From positions 1 through 48,056 of the IMG/VR virus record IMGVR_UViG_3300025314_000032: DNA of 48,056 bases; one strand, 5' to 3'. This DNA is from a virus. The notes beneath the pieces are model-generated. The model saw only the letters and a list, made by a program, of their open reading frames with translations, was not told the DNA's origin and ran no database searches. The translations under genes and the position numbers were made by a program. This document shows positions 1 through 8,491 of this stretch, piece by piece (the stretch's first letter is position 1; each line of letters begins with the position of its first letter).

Positions 1-1
1 T

Positions 2-295
2 ACATCCCTGTCAGCAGGTAAATATTACCGTTGCTGGAATTGCGGTTTCATTTGCGATGCTGACAGGGATGTAACAGGTGATGGAGACGGCAGGGCTTAT
101 ACGGATTTTACCGTCACATCACAAGGATCAGCAGATATGTCAGACCCTGTAAACGGCTTTGTAGTCTTAGATGGCATAAACGAAGGACACGTTGCATTAA
201 AAGAAATGGCAGATGGGACAACTGAAGTTATTACCCATAACTTCAAGGTTCAGGGTAATGGGTGCCCCAATTGCCATTCGCAAAATTATAAATGA
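2..295 (+). CDS. Zinc-ribbon protein, 3' part (gene split by the contig ends)
   Basis: This is the C-terminal part of a gene that starts at 47841. Joined across the terminal overlap it encodes about 123 residues. Two zinc-knuckle pairs are visible: CWNC near residues 37-40 and CPNC close to the C-terminus, which together would form one zinc ribbon. The bases before position 14 are probably not genuine. It sits between the scaffold gene and the head genes, so a virion or assembly role is plausible but not shown. I do not recognise the family. Confidence 0.8.
   Translation, partial: TSLSAGKYYRCWNCGFICDADRDVTGDGDGRAYTDFTVTSQGSADMSDPVNGFVVLDGINEGHVALKEMADGTTEVITHNFKVQGNGCPNCHSQNYK
14..139. repeat. 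Terminal direct overlap, left copy
   Basis: These 126 bases are identical to the last 126 bases of the window (47931-48056). The reading frame of a zinc-ribbon gene continues from the right copy into the sequence after the left copy. The overlap therefore marks a circular assembly, or a circularly permuted genome, cut inside that gene. The first 13 bases of the window lie outside the overlap and do not match the sequence before the right copy. Confidence 0.95.
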
Positions 296-310
296 TGGAG
301 GTGATATAAA

Positions 311-1099
311 ATGGGATTTAAGATAATTCACGGAAGTCAGCAGAAACTATGGGTTCCTGTACTATATCTGGATACTCTTTATGTTGGTCAGATTGTACAG
401 TGTCAAGGCAATGAAGGCGCAACTCCATTCGGTGCTGCATCAGGTGCAGTAGATACTACAGGTAAAAGTATGCCATTTGGCGTAGTAGTCGGTACAAATA
501 ACAAAAATCCGTTATTTAATGCTACATACAATACTCAGTACATTACCGATGCCACTCCACTTGCCGCAACTACGGAGTTCACGGGCGTAGAAGGGCCGTG
601 GAGTAAGGGCGAGCAAAGGGCAATGGTTGAAGTAGAGCTTATTACTCCTGAGACAATACTTAGGGGACAGATATTCAACAGTACCTTTGGTACGGCTATG
701 ACAGTTGGTACGGTAACTACTGGTGATACTAATGGCGTATCTTGTACAACCGGGACATTGGTTGCAAGCACTGCAAATCAGGCGACATTAAGTTTCAGGT
801 CAGGTGCAAACAAGGGTGCATACAGAATACTCGATAACACATCAGCTACTGCTCAAACATGGGATACCCCTACATACGCAGCAGTAGCAGTAGGTGACAC
901 CTGTGTCAAAGCTCCACTCAGATGTATTGGGCCGTCTTATGCAGATTTCGATTCAGAATCCATGTTTATAGATGCCGCAGCTACCTATGGCACAAATTAC
1001 CTGGTACTTGATGTAATCAGGCTTGATTTAAGCGTAGCCGGACAGGAGTATGTAGATTTCAAATTTAACATAGACCACTTTGCTCAGGCGAGAGCGTAA
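311..1099 (+). CDS. Putative capsid decoration / head structural protein
   Basis: A 262-residue protein rich in Thr, Gly, Ala and Val, apparently almost all beta-strand, with no enzyme motif. It lies directly between the scaffold/zinc-ribbon pair and the major capsid gene, the usual place for decoration or head-fibre proteins. Its start is preceded by GGAGGTGATATAAA, the same 14-base leader used by the capsid gene that follows, suggesting matched high expression. The decoration role is inferred from position and composition only. Confidence 0.6.
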   Translation: MGFKIIHGSQQKLWVPVLYLDTLYVGQIVQCQGNEGATPFGAASGAVDTTGKSMPFGVVVGTNNKNPLFNATYNTQYITDATPLAATTEFTGVEGPWSKGEQRAMVEVELITPETILRGQIFNSTFGTAMTVGTVTTGDTNGVSCTTGTLVASTANQATLSFRSGANKGAYRILDNTSATAQTWDTPTYAAVAVGDTCVKAPLRCIGPSYADFDSESMFIDAAATYGTNYLVLDVIRLDLSVAGQEYVDFKFNIDHFAQARA

Positions 1100-1115
1100 A
1101 GGGAGGTGATATAAA

Positions 1116-2042
1116 ATGGCGGACGTAACTACATCGTCTCAATTACAGAGACTACTCGATAAACGACTTCGTGAAGTCGCCGATTTCGATAAGTTGTATA
1201 AAGATTTAAACCCGATGATACCGACACTATTCAGGATGCTGGATTCAGATGCGGCATTTGAGGAGTTCTATTCAGTCGGGTCCTTACCAGACCATCAGAG
1301 GTTCACTGGCAAGATTCCGTTTGTTAACAGGAATCCAGGGTATCACATCAAAATTGAGCCTTACGAATATGCTCTCGGTCGTCAGTTGGAGCGAAAGTTC
1401 CTCGATGACAAGAAATATGGCGTATTCGATGATGAGGCCGTATCTCTGATAAACTCTGCCGGTCGAACAATGGAGAAAGAAGCTGCAGGAGTATTTACCG
1501 GAGCGTTTTCTACAGCGTTTCAGTATCAGAATAATGAGGAAGGTATTGCACTTTGCGGGTCTCATAAAACAAAGTCAGGGACTTCTACAGCGTCAGGGTT
1601 CTCAAACTCTGGCACATCGGCAATGAATAAAACATCAGTGGCGGCAACGAGGATACTGATGAGGCAGTTTAGGAACGATGTCTCGGAACGTATTGAGATG
1701 TCTGATAACTTTGCACTGATCCCCCCTGATGCACTTGCGGATGCAGCCTATGAGCTTGTCAATACCCCTAAAGGTATGGACTCCGCTGAAGGTAATGTCA
1801 ATCCACAGTATAAGAGATACAAGGTTATCCCTTATGCAAGACTGGATGATTCAGATACAAATAACTGGTTTATGGTTAACATGGATTTAATGAAAAAGGC
1901 ACTGGTCTTTATCAGCAGGATTAAACCTGAGACAAGGACACAGATAGATTTTCATACCCTTGTCACCATGATTTCCAGTTACATGCGGTTTGCTGTAGGA
2001 ACTACGGAGTGGCGTTGGATTTATGGACACAACGTAACTTAA
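1116..2042 (+). CDS. Major capsid protein (HK97-fold)
   Basis: A 308-residue protein following scaffold and decoration genes. It resembles Mu gpT-like/HK97-fold capsid proteins: a helical N-terminus (about 1-50), a segment around 60-130 with alternating charged strands suiting the E-loop/N-arm, a long central helix region, and a C-terminal domain ending in WRWIYGHNVT. It forms the icosahedral shell. A strong leader (GGGAGGTGATATAAA) precedes the ATG and a 12-bp hairpin follows the stop, both typical of a very highly expressed gene. Order, size and sequence style support the call; the exact family is less certain. Confidence 0.8.
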   Translation: MADVTTSSQLQRLLDKRLREVADFDKLYKDLNPMIPTLFRMLDSDAAFEEFYSVGSLPDHQRFTGKIPFVNRNPGYHIKIEPYEYALGRQLERKFLDDKKYGVFDDEAVSLINSAGRTMEKEAAGVFTGAFSTAFQYQNNEEGIALCGSHKTKSGTSTASGFSNSGTSAMNKTSVAATRILMRQFRNDVSERIEMSDNFALIPPDALADAAYELVNTPKGMDSAEGNVNPQYKRYKVIPYARLDDSDTNNWFMVNMDLMKKALVFISRIKPETRTQIDFHTLVTMISSYMRFAVGTTEWRWIYGHNVT

Positions 2043-2051
2043 TTTAACCCT

Positions 2052-2085
2052 CCTGCCGGCGGGGTAGAAATATCCCGCTGGCAGG
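2052..2085 (+). terminator. Stem-loop after the capsid gene
   Basis: A 12-bp stem (CCTGCCGGCGGG with CCCGCTGGCAGG, one G-U pair) with a 10-nt loop, starting 9 bases after the capsid stop. No T-run follows, so it is more likely a partial terminator or an mRNA 3'-end stabiliser that separates capsid from downstream expression. Confidence 0.6.
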
Positions 2086-2113
2086 TAACTATTTACTGGT
2101 TGGAGGTAAATAA

Positions 2114-3061
2114 ATGTCTAATTTTAATCATGGAGTAAAATCGTTTGGTGTGCCTGTACTCCCAGGCATAGGAGGCAATGTATACACTGGCAATGTATAT
2201 TTTGTCAGCAGCACAAGCACTACACGGTCAGATAGTCCATCGGCTGGCACAAAGGATGCGCCATTTGCATCAATTGATTATGCAGTAGGCAGGTGTACCG
2301 CAAGTAATGGCGATGTCATTATTGCTATGCCTGGACACATAGAGACTGTGGCTGTTAATGATGGTTTGGCGATAGATGTTGCAGGGATTACCTTTATCGG
2401 CGTTGGCAACGGGTCACTCAGGCCGACCATAAACGTTACTGTGACTACGGCAGACGTAGAAATATCCGCGGCCAATACGACCATGTGTAATTTCCTTATT
2501 ACGGGTGGTGTTGACGTCATTACCGGAGTTATCAATATAGCTGCCGCAGACTGCACATTACTTAACATTGAGACACGGGATGTTACCGGTCAGGCTACAG
2601 ACTTTATCGTAACCACCGCTGCTGCAGATAGGCTCAAGATAAGCGGCTGGATACATAACGGTGCTACCGCTGCCGGAGCGGATACCGCTCTTTCCATTGT
2701 CGGCGGAGATGGTATTGTCGTTGAGGACTTCTCTATTTTCGGTAATTTTGCAGTAGCGGCGATAGAGAATGTGACCACCGCAATGACCAATGCAACCATA
2801 GGCGGCGGGCCGGGTATTAACTATATTCAGAATGGTTTGGATTCCACTACACCTGTAGCCATTACTTTAGTAGCAACGTCTACCGGTCATGTCGGGCCGA
2901 ATATCAATATCCGTATCGGACTGGATTCTACATCCAATACCATAAACATTACAGAGGCAGTTGTAGGTGCAGCTATGCAGATGTTCCTACCTATCAATAT
3001 TTGTAACTTGGGTGGAGAAGTTGCTATGGCCACGAACATCGTTGCCAGCACGGATGCTTAG
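2114..3061 (+). CDS. Right-handed beta-helix virion protein
   Basis: 315 residues. After a short N-terminal segment there is a pectate-lyase-like opening (DAPFASIDYAVGRC, about residues 57-70), then repeated short strands with regularly spaced small residues (patterns such as ITFIGVGNGS and TLLNIETRDV). This is the look of a parallel beta-helix. Being next to the capsid gene rather than the tail genes, it could be a head fibre or decoration protein; a tail appendage is the alternative. GGAGGTAAATAA precedes the ATG. No catalytic residues are recognised. Confidence 0.55.
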   Translation: MSNFNHGVKSFGVPVLPGIGGNVYTGNVYFVSSTSTTRSDSPSAGTKDAPFASIDYAVGRCTASNGDVIIAMPGHIETVAVNDGLAIDVAGITFIGVGNGSLRPTINVTVTTADVEISAANTTMCNFLITGGVDVITGVINIAAADCTLLNIETRDVTGQATDFIVTTAAADRLKISGWIHNGATAAGADTALSIVGGDGIVVEDFSIFGNFAVAAIENVTTAMTNATIGGGPGINYIQNGLDSTTPVAITLVATSTGHVGPNINIRIGLDSTSNTINITEAVVGAAMQMFLPINICNLGGEVAMATNIVASTDA

Positions 3062-3079
3062 TAGTATGTAATTTATGTC

Positions 3080-3105
3080 AGGGGGTCTGTCTATGGCAGG
3101 CCCCT
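3080..3105 (+). terminator. Stem-loop between beta-helix gene and next gene
   Basis: A G/C-rich stem of about 9 bp (AGGGG...TCTG with CAGGCCCCT, one bulged G) with a short loop, 15 bases before the next ribosome binding site. There is no T-run. It is probably an attenuating or RNA-stabilising hairpin like the one after the capsid gene. Confidence 0.45.
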
Positions 3106-3126
3106 ATATTAAACAGGAGGTTTTTT

Positions 3127-3660
3127 ATGGCAACAGACAGTTTGGAGTTCTTCGGTAAGGTTGACAAAGACAAAGATGGCAATGTAGGCTCCCCATTTCC
3201 TGCATGGTATTTTGAGAGCAAGATAGATACCATGAAAGAGACTATACAGCAAAGGGAACGAGCATTGGAACGTGGAGATATACCGCCGGATTATATCTAC
3301 CAGACAAGGGAAGATTTAAAACGTGACAGGGAGCGGTTGGACAGTATTGAATCATCTAAACCAAAGTTAAATGATTCTCAGTCTGATTCACTTGGTAAGG
3401 CATACAAGAACCTGTCAGAAGGTATCAGCGAATCCATGTTTACCCGTGACGATATGCAAAGAGGTTTTGCCGATGCGCATGAGGAAGCACGCAGGATGGT
3501 AAAGCCTTGCATTAAGGTTGACCCTGAACTTGCAAGGAAATGCGGGATAGATACAAAGGATGGCATGGTTAGCCGTAACGATGCGTCAGTTATCTTAAAG
3601 ATTGTCGGTAAGTCGTTAGGTGAGGAAACCAATGTAGAACGACTCAGGAGAATTAAGTAA
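3127..3660 (+). CDS. Hypothetical head/connector-region protein
   Basis: 177 residues, highly charged and mostly helical, with a long Lys/Glu/Arg-rich stretch (about 35-85) likely to form a coiled coil. AACAGGAGG precedes the ATG, and the stop is directly followed by the TTG start of the adaptor gene. The position between capsid and adaptor suggests a small head-completion or minor virion protein, but I recognise no family. Confidence 0.6.
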   Translation: MATDSLEFFGKVDKDKDGNVGSPFPAWYFESKIDTMKETIQQRERALERGDIPPDYIYQTREDLKRDRERLDSIESSKPKLNDSQSDSLGKAYKNLSEGISESMFTRDDMQRGFADAHEEARRMVKPCIKVDPELARKCGIDTKDGMVSRNDASVILKIVGKSLGEETNVERLRRIK

Positions 3661-4587
3661 TTGGATGGGTACACCTTACTTAGAGAGCTTAGAGTCTTAT
3701 TGGGTGAGCCGTCAAACGGGTCATTCTTGGATGACAGGACTTCATATGATTGTCTGTATGAGGCGGCAAGAGAGTTATGTCAGAGAACAAGAGCGCTAAC
3801 TGCAACTCAAACGATAACCACAGTTGCCGAGCAGACGACTTACAATCTCAATCCTGATTTCCTGTCGTTATATCTTACTGATGATGAGAATGATTATATC
3901 ATAAAATATAATGACGGCTCATCCAATACATTTCTAAGGCATAGGGCTTATGACGCTATAATACTTGGCGATAATACTACATCTCAATCCGTCCCTGATC
4001 AGTTTACACTTGTAGACGCATCCGGCATATCTCAATTAACAGGCACAGCAACATCTACGGCAGCGGCATCTAATGGCGAGGCGACATTAACCGATACGGC
4101 AGCATCGTTCACCAATGTAGCCGCCGGTGATTATGTCCATAACTTAACTGATGGCAGTCATGGCGTAGTGGTATCAAAGACCTCTTCAACAGTCCTTGTG
4201 TGTGCATTATTCGATGGTACAAACAACGATTGGACATCGGCGGATTCGTATATCATCACATTTAATGGCAGGTTTGCTTTACTCCTTGACCCTCCTCCAT
4301 CTACTGCAAGCCATACGATTACGGTACAATATATTCAAATGCCGACACCTGTATATTCACCTTACAAGGCGTACAGGTTCGCTCCTGATTACAAGGAAGC
4401 ACTTGTCTACTATGCGGCATTTAAGTATAAGTACCGTGATCGTGAGCCTGATTTCGGCGATAGGTTATGGAAACATTTTGATGCAAGAGTTCGAGGTATT
4501 ACCAGAGATACCAGACAGGCAAAAGTTCAAGGTGGATACAGGGTAAACTTTATTAAGCCTGCAAACCGTTCAGGAACGAGGAGATAA
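3661..4587 (+). CDS. Head-tail adaptor (T7 gp11 tubular-A type)
   Basis: 308 residues starting at TTG, with AGGAG 10 bases upstream; the preceding stop abuts the start. The N-terminal helix-rich part (LLRELRVLLGEP, then an AARELCQRTRALTA helix) and C-terminal part (FAPDYKEALVYYAAFKYKYRD, followed by RLWKHFDARVR) match the pattern of podovirus adaptor proteins that dock the tail to the portal. Between them (about 125-205) lies a Thr/Ala-rich beta insertion. The order adaptor then nozzle matches T7-like phages. Confidence 0.65.
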   Translation: MDGYTLLRELRVLLGEPSNGSFLDDRTSYDCLYEAARELCQRTRALTATQTITTVAEQTTYNLNPDFLSLYLTDDENDYIIKYNDGSSNTFLRHRAYDAIILGDNTTSQSVPDQFTLVDASGISQLTGTATSTAAASNGEATLTDTAASFTNVAAGDYVHNLTDGSHGVVVSKTSSTVLVCALFDGTNNDWTSADSYIITFNGRFALLLDPPPSTASHTITVQYIQMPTPVYSPYKAYRFAPDYKEALVYYAAFKYKYRDREPDFGDRLWKHFDARVRGITRDTRQAKVQGGYRVNFIKPANRSGTRR

Positions 4588-4591
4588 TGTT

Positions 4592-7500
4592 GTGGCAGAT
4601 AAAGAACGTAATCCCGTTCCCATACCATTAACCGGCAGATGGCGGACGAGTGTAGACGGCACGCAGCTATCTGAAGGCGATTTTCAGGTACTCACCAATA
4701 TGCGTTATACCAATGCAGGCATAAGGTCTGTATCCGGTATGACGAAGATCAATACCACAGTTACTGCACTTAACTCATACCTATTATTCCGTGCAGGTCA
4801 TCATTTCACAAAAGATGAGCCTACTGAATCCCATGTACTGATTCAGGCATGGGATAGCGGGGAGACGGCATCTAAAATATACCGTAACGATACAGCTATT
4901 CCATCTCAGGGCAACTTCAATTCTACGGCATTATATACAGAAAGCACAGGCGCAGGTATAGGTACATTTTCCAATGCTCCCGATGGATGCGTAGCCTATT
5001 GTAACGGCAAGGAGTCTTTAATCTGGGGTGGCGATGAATACCGTTGCGGGGCGTTCTTTAACTTTAATCCCGATAACTCGTTTGTATATAATTATTCCGA
5101 GGCGGTAAGTAATACGCTGCAATCTACAGGTAATACGGCATTACTTAAAAGAGTGTCGGCGACACTTGATAGCAATACCATGCTGCTGCTTCATTTCGAT
5201 GGCAATTTCACGGATTCATCTCCCACTACTCCACATACGATAACCGGTAATGGCAGTATTGCCACAGATACAGGAACTAAGAAGTTTGGGACAGCTTCAT
5301 GTAAATTCGCAACCGGGGGAGGACAATATTTAACTATACCAGATGATGTAGACTTTGTTTTGTCCGATGGTACATGGGCAATAGATATGTGGGTTTATTT
5401 TAGTGATGTTGGTACAACGCAAACCTTGTATTATCAACAAACAGACATCAATAATTGTATGGCCGTATACCTTACAGGAGGGGCTTTAGGTAATATAAGA
5501 ATGGAGATAGTGGCCGCCACTGTTGTCGTTGTTGAGGTATATACGGCATATGAAATAACAATAAATCAATGGTATCATATTGAAGTTGTAGAAAATGGCG
5601 ATAATTTTTATATATTTATAGATGGAATTCAGAGAGCATATACAAGTGATACAAGTAGAGCGGTTGATTATACCGGCTTAATCTATATAGGCAGAAACCC
5701 TAATCAGACAATTTATGACTTAGGTGTCACATCTAATGCCTGGCTTGATGAATTCCGTGTATCCAACAACGCACGACACACGGCAAACTTTCTGCCTCCA
5801 CAGGGTGCATATGGTAATAATACCATTACGTATGTCTATATCGGCTCTACGAGGCCATTAGCAGGCATAAAGTTCTATATTAAAACCGCCAATGCCACAG
5901 CATCACCAGACGCCACAGTATCTTACTGGGATGGCACATCATGGACTACGGCAGGTAGTATTACAGATGGTACGGTATCATCTGGTAAGGCACTTGCAGT
6001 AACAGGTAGTCTGGCATTTACTTCAACGGTATCCACCGCAAAGCCTAAAATACTTTATAATATCGCCGCCTACTGGTATCTCGTAGCATGGACAAGTATA
6101 GACCAGAATGCGGAGATTTATTATACTACCCTTGACACCCCCATGCAGCCGATTGTAGATATATGGGATGGAATAAAAAGGCAGGCTTACGCCTTCTTTA
6201 AATATGTCGGTACTACTTATACAGACCATATCTTTAACATTATCGGGGATACATATATTGATGCTGATACGACTACGTATGTCGAGTTAGACTCTCTTGC
6301 GACATCGAGTTATGTATTAGCAGGATTCGCAGAGCCGATGATGGGGGTTCAATTACATCTTGTCCCTGGTCATGTGAACACTACCGCTAATACACTTGTT
6401 ACGGTTTCGTATTGGAGCGGTTCGGCATGGGTATCAGTCGGCACAGTGGATGATGGCACAAAAGGTACATCTCAGAGCTTAAACAAAAGTGGCAATATTA
6501 CATGGCAGGCTATTGCGAAGGGTACAGAGCAGACTACGACTATATCCACAAACGATACACCGCTGTACTACTATAAATTAGCTTTTAGTCAGGCATTATC
6601 GGCAGATGTGCAACTTTATTATGTCGGCGGCATACCGGCACAAAAACAAATATCTAATTATAAATTCCCGGTATCGTTTCACAACAGACTTTGGCTTTGT
6701 TCAGACCAGTCAGGGCAGAGAAATAAAATTACTCCATCAGGAACAAGTACCGTCAGTGTATTTAACGGTTCGGATACAGCAGATTTTTTCTTGGGTGACA
6801 ACACGGATATTATTGCCGGTGGATCGCTTTATACAAGGTTCGGTTCATCGTTATACGAAAACCTGATATTGTGTAAGGAACAGGAAACATGGCTAATTGA
6901 CGGCACATCCTTAAACACTTATGCACTGTATAAGATTTCAGACCAGTACGGTTGCGTGGCAAAGGATACGTTTAAGATCTGCAACATTGGCTTTGAGATT
7001 GCTCAGGGGATAAACAAACACGTGGCTATCTGGCAGGCCGCAGGAGCTATTGTTATATTCGATGGTTCAAGTGTTATGCCGATACATGTCGATATTGAAA
7101 ACGTATTTGACCCTACGAGTTCAACCACAATAAACACGGCAAAGATACATAAATCAACAGCTTTCTATGATGAGGCAAAACGTGAGTATCATTGGTTATG
7201 GGCAAGTGGCAGCAATACAACGCTTAATAAGGAATATGTCTTTGACCTTATGCGTCGTAAATGGTTCGAGATTGACAGAAGTACGGGTGAATATCTTCAA
7301 TTAGGTATCCCTGTCACAGATAGTAACGGTTACAAATACGTGTACGGCGCAATAGATACCGGATACTTGGAACGCTTAGAATATGGCACTACATTTGACG
7401 GCAATAATATCGTGTCGCAATTCCAGACACCTGACATACCTTTAGGCGGATGGAATAATGAGACCATGCTAAGAATTGTACGAATGATTGCTAAATCTAA

Positions 7501-7747
7501 GGCTACGACTGTAAATAGTATAGCAATGACACATTACGGCGATATGGCAAACACAGGTACGTCCATTGGGAGCTTTTCCGTTACTGATACAACTCATCGG
7601 GTGGTAAACAATATGAAGTCTATCAATACCGGCCCGCATACGTTCCATAGCTTCGCTTGCAGTATGACGACAAGTAATGAGAATGTAGGGTTTGAACCTA
7701 TTGGGTTAGAGGTGTTTTGGAAACACGTCAGAGAGAAGATATTATAA
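4592..7747 (+). CDS. Tail nozzle (tubular-B-like) protein with LamG insertion
   Basis: 1051 residues from a GTG start, with GAGGAG 8 bases upstream. The outer parts have the repeated beta-strand style of podovirus nozzle proteins: an N-terminal NMRYTNAGIRSVSGM segment and a C-terminal propeller-like region with FHNRLWLCSDQ and YENLILCKEQETWLIDG. A concanavalin/LamG-like domain sits at about residues 196-405 (LLLHFDGNFTDSS ... WLDEFRVSNNARHTA), a fold that usually binds carbohydrate. The protein would form the tail conduit and may contact host glycans. T7 gp12 is shorter (about 790 residues), and the extra length is roughly the LamG domain. Confidence 0.7.
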   Translation: MADKERNPVPIPLTGRWRTSVDGTQLSEGDFQVLTNMRYTNAGIRSVSGMTKINTTVTALNSYLLFRAGHHFTKDEPTESHVLIQAWDSGETASKIYRNDTAIPSQGNFNSTALYTESTGAGIGTFSNAPDGCVAYCNGKESLIWGGDEYRCGAFFNFNPDNSFVYNYSEAVSNTLQSTGNTALLKRVSATLDSNTMLLLHFDGNFTDSSPTTPHTITGNGSIATDTGTKKFGTASCKFATGGGQYLTIPDDVDFVLSDGTWAIDMWVYFSDVGTTQTLYYQQTDINNCMAVYLTGGALGNIRMEIVAATVVVVEVYTAYEITINQWYHIEVVENGDNFYIFIDGIQRAYTSDTSRAVDYTGLIYIGRNPNQTIYDLGVTSNAWLDEFRVSNNARHTANFLPPQGAYGNNTITYVYIGSTRPLAGIKFYIKTANATASPDATVSYWDGTSWTTAGSITDGTVSSGKALAVTGSLAFTSTVSTAKPKILYNIAAYWYLVAWTSIDQNAEIYYTTLDTPMQPIVDIWDGIKRQAYAFFKYVGTTYTDHIFNIIGDTYIDADTTTYVELDSLATSSYVLAGFAEPMMGVQLHLVPGHVNTTANTLVTVSYWSGSAWVSVGTVDDGTKGTSQSLNKSGNITWQAIAKGTEQTTTISTNDTPLYYYKLAFSQALSADVQLYYVGGIPAQKQISNYKFPVSFHNRLWLCSDQSGQRNKITPSGTSTVSVFNGSDTADFFLGDNTDIIAGGSLYTRFGSSLYENLILCKEQETWLIDGTSLNTYALYKISDQYGCVAKDTFKICNIGFEIAQGINKHVAIWQAAGAIVIFDGSSVMPIHVDIENVFDPTSSTTINTAKIHKSTAFYDEAKREYHWLWASGSNTTLNKEYVFDLMRRKWFEIDRSTGEYLQLGIPVTDSNGYKYVYGAIDTGYLERLEYGTTFDGNNIVSQFQTPDIPLGGWNNETMLRIVRMIAKSKATTVNSIAMTHYGDMANTGTSIGSFSVTDTTHRVVNNMKSINTGPHTFHSFACSMTTSNENVGFEPIGLEVFWKHVREKIL

Positions 7748-7756
7748 GGAGGCATT

Positions 7757-8476
7757 ATGGCAAACATAGCTGTGGATCCCTATTACTATTCAAGCAGAAT
7801 GAGGGAATTGTCAGGTCAGAAGGAGCTTACTACAGGTAGAGGGTTAACTCAGCCTGAACTGGAAGCGATACTCAATGCTGAACTATCTGCAAGGTATACG
7901 GCAGAGCAGGGCAGGCGGCAGCAGAAGATGCAGGAGCGAGCATTAGACATACAGGAGCAGTCTGCTGAGGATCAGGCGGAAGCGGCTAAATTAAGCGGAT
8001 ATGCGCAGTTGGGCGTAGCAGGTGCATATGTGGGAAGTAAGGTTCCAGCGATAGCTGACTATGGCAAGAAAGCAGTTAATTGGGTAACGGGTGCAACACC
8101 GGCAGTTACCGCAACGGAAATGGCGGCAACTAAGGGAGCATTGGCAAGCACGGCGGCAATAGACCCTGCTACAGGTCTTATGACCACTGGTTATGGCGGC
8201 ATGACTGGCCCCGCCCCAATTACGGCAGGTGGAGTTGCGTTAACGGGAGCTGCTGGTTATGCAGGCGGCAAAGCCGGAGAATATATCGTTAAGCAGACCC
8301 CGATAGAAGAAATAACCCCGTGGGGAGGCAAGAAGACTGAAAGCGTTATGGGAGGCATAGGCGGCGGAGCGGCGGCAGGAGCGGTGGCAGGTTCAATAAT
8401 TCCAGGAGTTGGTAACGTTGTTGGAGCAGTTATTGGTGGCATTGTCGGTGGATTAAGTTCTCTATTTGGATGGTAG
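7757..8476 (+). CDS. Putative ejection / internal virion protein with glycine zipper
   Basis: 239 residues. An N-terminal helical, Gln/Glu-rich part (about 30-75) is followed by a Gly/Ala-rich C-terminal half with glycine-zipper repeats (MGGIGGGAAAGAVAGSI, then VVGAVIGGIVGGL). Such segments insert into or span membranes. As the first of three consecutive genes after the nozzle gene, it fits the podovirus ejection-protein slot (T7 gp14/15/16 or P22 gp7/20/16 logic). No specific family recognised. Confidence 0.55.
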   Translation: MANIAVDPYYYSSRMRELSGQKELTTGRGLTQPELEAILNAELSARYTAEQGRRQQKMQERALDIQEQSAEDQAEAAKLSGYAQLGVAGAYVGSKVPAIADYGKKAVNWVTGATPAVTATEMAATKGALASTAAIDPATGLMTTGYGGMTGPAPITAGGVALTGAAGYAGGKAGEYIVKQTPIEEITPWGGKKTESVMGGIGGGAAAGAVAGSIIPGVGNVVGAVIGGIVGGLSSLFGW

Positions 8477-8491
8477 TAAGGAGGAATAATT

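Noticed and set aside
6606-6866. An 86-codon frame in the nozzle gene
   Set aside because: Entirely within the nozzle frame in another phase, without start signal or motif.
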